Shown: piece by piece, positions 62,026 to 64,000 of the stretch | Position numbering within the stretch: the first letter of the stretch is position 1 | Layout: the number at the start of each line of letters is the position of its first letter | Source: an uncultured Lachnospiraceae bacterium | Lineage (GTDB): Bacteria; Bacillota; Clostridia; Lachnospirales; Lachnospiraceae | DNA: 64,000 bases | Reading direction: 5' to 3' | NCBI GenBank assembly: GCA_944381475.1 | Contig: CALWLH010000037.1 | Coordinates: 30,126 to 94,125 of the forward strand | The notes under the pieces: model-generated | What the model saw: only the letters and a program-made list of their open reading frames with translations | Told to the model about the DNA's origin: nothing | The model's database searches: none | Translations under genes and position numbers: made by a program

Positions 62026-62460
62026 TTAGAGCCTGCTCAAGATCATGAAGGAGATGATCAGACCATAGAGGCATACACCCTCGGCAAGGCCAACGAAAAT
62101 CAGAGATTTACCAAATACGGAGGAGTCCTCGCTGAGGGCGCCCAGTGCCGCGGAGGCGGCGCTGGCAACGGCAATACCGCCGCCAAGACAGGAAAGTCCC
62201 GTGGACAGGGCTGCGGCGATATAGGCCAGTCCGGAGCCGGATGCGCCGGCAGCTGCGGTTTCTCCCTCTGCAAAGGCAGGGGCAGCGTTGTACATCATCA
62301 CCGCGGAGATAATCAGGCAGCCGAAGAAAAAGATTATATTTCCTGCCAGAGCCCGTTTGTAGCGGCCCTTCACCCGTTCCCCTGCAAAGAAGTATGCGCA
62401 GGGAAGCAGAATACCAAGTACCAGTGCCAGAACCAATGTGATTTTGATTGCGATCGTCAT
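62026..62460 (-). CDS. V/A-type ATPase subunit K (proteolipid ring)
   Basis: A 144-residue membrane-ring subunit. Two N-terminal helices (TLVLALVLGILLPCAYFFAG; NIIFFFGCLIISAVMMY) and an Ala/Gly/Glu loop precede the c-type hairpin. That hairpin is GLAYIAAALSTGLSCLGGGI and IFVGLAEGVCLYGLIISFM, where the Glu of L-A-E-G carries the ion. I see no Gln near the site as in known Na+ rings, so H+ coupling is a little more likely, but this is weak inference. AAAGGAG lies before the ATG at 62460. Confidence 0.88.
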   Translation of the reverse strand: MTIAIKITLVLALVLGILLPCAYFFAGERVKGRYKRALAGNIIFFFGCLIISAVMMYNAAPAFAEGETAAAGASGSGLAYIAAALSTGLSCLGGGIAVASAASAALGALSEDSSVFGKSLIFVGLAEGVCLYGLIISFMILSRL

Positions 62461-62535
62461 TTGAAACTCCTTTCCGCCACAGGGCGTTCAATTTATTATG
62501 AAAATCCGGATCAGATGGGGGCGCAAAGGCACGGC

Positions 62536-64000
62536 CTATAAGCCTGTGCGCAGCACCTCTCCCCCGCCGGTGGTCTTTTTAAGGCTTTCCTTATAGGACT
62601 GGAAGGGGCGTCCGCTTCCCTTATAGAAGCGGGAGAAGAACTCATAGTATTCCAGACGAAGCACCTGAATTCCCACAATCAGCCCCTCCATGCCGCAGAC
62701 AAAAATGTTGCCAAGTATTACCACAATGATATTGGGGCTGCCCGCCTCCGCTCCTGCCAGCATCATCACCACCTCCATCATGGCCGCGTGGCTGATGGCG
62801 AAAGCGCCGATACGCACAAAGGACATGGTGTTGGAGAAGTAGCTTAGCATTATCTCAAACAGGTCAAAGAAGGCCTCGGCAAGGAACATGCCCACCCCGG
62901 TTTTTTCCTTCGGCCGGCGCTTCTGGATGAGGTTTGTCAGAGGCTCCTTAAAAGCCATCAGGATGACCGGGACGCCCAGGAAGAAGGCAAGCAGCGCGGC
63001 GCCCGGGGCGGTGTGCCCCGTCATGAGCAGGACAATGCTGAGGACGATCATGCCGTAAAAGACGATGCCCGCCAGACCGTTGTTTGAAAAGCAGGCGCTT
63101 TCGATATCTCTTGCCCTGAAGCTGTTGACGATATTGATCACCATGGTAAGAAGGATCATTCCCATTCCAAATGCAATGGCGGTAACGAACACCGTGTTCA
63201 GATTTCCGATCAGGGGCAGAGAGGTCATGGCCGTACCAGGCCGGAGCCACAGGGGCTCGATGATGTCCTCAAAACCAAAGATGCTGCCGAACATAAACCC
63301 AAAGAAGGTGGAAAAAATTCCTGCAAAGCCGATGATGGCCGCCAGATTCATCTTCTTTATTTTATATAGAAGAAATCCTCCCACTGCCAGGCACAGACCC
63401 TGTCCCACATCCCCGAACATCCAGCCGAAGATAAAGGAGTAGGTCAGAGCGATAAAAAGGGTGGGATCCATCTCGTTATAGGCTGGCAGGCCATACATCC
63501 GGGTAAACATCTCGAAGGGCTTTAAAATCTTCGGGTTTTTCATCTGGGTTGGGGGCTCAGATAGGATATTGCCGTGGTCGTCATCGATGATGGCATAAAT
63601 GTTTTTGTCATCAGCAATTTCATTTCTGAACTGGAGCGCCTGGTTTGCGGGCATCCAGCCGCAGATGATAAAGAAGGTTTCGTCATCCGCCTTGGATCGG
63701 GCGGCCAGCTTTCGCACTGAAAAATTCCTGCACAGTGATGAAAAATGCTCCTGGGCGCTGACAAGGCTCTGGTAATCACTCTTCAGAATGTCGGAAATGG
63801 TTTTCTTGCAGCTGTCAATCTGGCTGTTTAAGGCCTCCATTTTTTCAGTAAGCCGTCTGCAGATGTCGTAGGGACTTCCGGATTCGTCTCCGGGAAAGTG
63901 AAACCGCTCAAAGTGCAGAGAGGAAAAAATGGTATCGATCCGTTCATGGGTTGTGATGGGCACGAAGTACACGCCGTATACATAATCCCGGTTTGAAGTG
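62536..64000 (-). CDS. V/A-type ATPase subunit I (5' end outside window)
   Basis: Membrane stator subunit, equivalent of subunit a, which forms the ion half-channels. The frame is open to the window edge (488 codons seen; family about 640-660), so the N-terminal part lies beyond 64000. The seen part starts in the cytosolic domain (YVYGVYFVPITTHERID), has a coiled stretch (KMEALNSQIDSCKKTISDIL), then about seven membrane helices including FGWMFGDVGQGLCLAVGGFL and ISHAAMMEVVMMLAGA. LRLEYYEFFSRFYKGSGRPF near the C terminus is the family end signature. Confidence 0.93.
   Translation of the reverse strand, partial: TSNRDYVYGVYFVPITTHERIDTIFSSLHFERFHFPGDESGSPYDICRRLTEKMEALNSQIDSCKKTISDILKSDYQSLVSAQEHFSSLCRNFSVRKLAARSKADDETFFIICGWMPANQALQFRNEIADDKNIYAIIDDDHGNILSEPPTQMKNPKILKPFEMFTRMYGLPAYNEMDPTLFIALTYSFIFGWMFGDVGQGLCLAVGGFLLYKIKKMNLAAIIGFAGIFSTFFGFMFGSIFGFEDIIEPLWLRPGTAMTSLPLIGNLNTVFVTAIAFGMGMILLTMVINIVNSFRARDIESACFSNNGLAGIVFYGMIVLSIVLLMTGHTAPGAALLAFFLGVPVILMAFKEPLTNLIQKRRPKEKTGVGMFLAEAFFDLFEIMLSYFSNTMSFVRIGAFAISHAAMMEVVMMLAGAEAGSPNIIVVILGNIFVCGMEGLIVGIQVLRLEYYEFFSRFYKGSGRPFQSYKESLKKTTGGGEVLRTGL

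Noticed and set aside
1..64000. tRNA, rRNA, tmRNA, CRISPR arrays and complete insertion sequences
   Set aside because: I looked for cloverleaf-type GGTTCGA arms, repeated spacers and transposase-like motifs and found none I could support; an automated tRNAscan or Rfam run would settle this.

Overview
This window looks like a chromosome segment from a spore-forming, strictly anaerobic member of the Clostridia, most likely Lachnospiraceae. The signs are a type III glutamine synthetase, a V/A-type ATPase operon, a Tad/Flp pilus locus without outer-membrane parts (a cell with one membrane), a PflX-type radical SAM protein, a T-box-controlled leuA, AGGAGG-type ribosome binding sites, and a SPOCS/LysM spore-envelope protein behind a sigma-E-like promoter. 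This placement is inference from gene content; no 16S or other marker RNA is present, and I found no tRNA, rRNA, CRISPR array or complete insertion sequence.

Layout. 0-4.4 kb: murG (cut by the window edge), a TSCPD protein, a membrane protein, pgi and a yaaL-like gene. 4.5-13.8 kb: a single-strand Tad pilus operon (TadZ-like, CpaF/TadA, TadB, TadC, Flp pilin, DUF5702, two TadE-like proteins, prepilin peptidase, DUF6382), closed by a strong terminator. 13.9-26.7 kb: rhomboid protease, HIT and HAD proteins, glnN, a zinc-ribbon/TPM pair, cyclophilin, GNAT, YesL with a GH27 galactosidase, and an ABC-F protein. 26.7-32.9 kb: an AT-rich island. It starts with about 2.2 kb of apparently non-coding DNA, then encodes a secreted caspase-like (clan CD) protein, a frameshifted lipoprotein gene and a membrane-anchored protein. 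33-43.5 kb: PHP phosphatase, tyrA, M50 protease, an internally deleted LURP-one protein, PflX, the SPOCS/LysM protein, a P-type Ca2+ ATPase and an M18 aminopeptidase. 43.5-55 kb: a GH5 lipoprotein, a MarR-controlled heterodimeric ABC exporter, T-box leuA, a sugar transferase and an exonuclease. 55.1-64 kb, minus strand: V-ATPase genes I-K-F-E-A-B-D followed by a fusion of a Lit-like (DUF1461) membrane domain to a D,D-carboxypeptidase.

Most novel points: (1) the single-ORF fusion of a Lit-like lipoprotein transacylase domain with a penicillin-binding carboxypeptidase; (2) the island coding for a secreted beta-trefoil/Big2/caspase-like protein with envelope-anchored neighbours; (3) pilus-locus oddities: a degenerate TadZ P-loop, a TadC with a large outside insertion, and a frameshifted TadE-like gene with duplicated Cys-rich C-terminal repeats; (4) a near-consensus sigma-E promoter before the SPOCS/LysM gene; (5) a palindromic MarR operator overlapping the start of transcription and ending in a T-run.

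Two genes (near 11185 and near 30753) each appear to lack one base. Both could be real mutations or assembly errors. All family names come from reading motifs; no database search was run.
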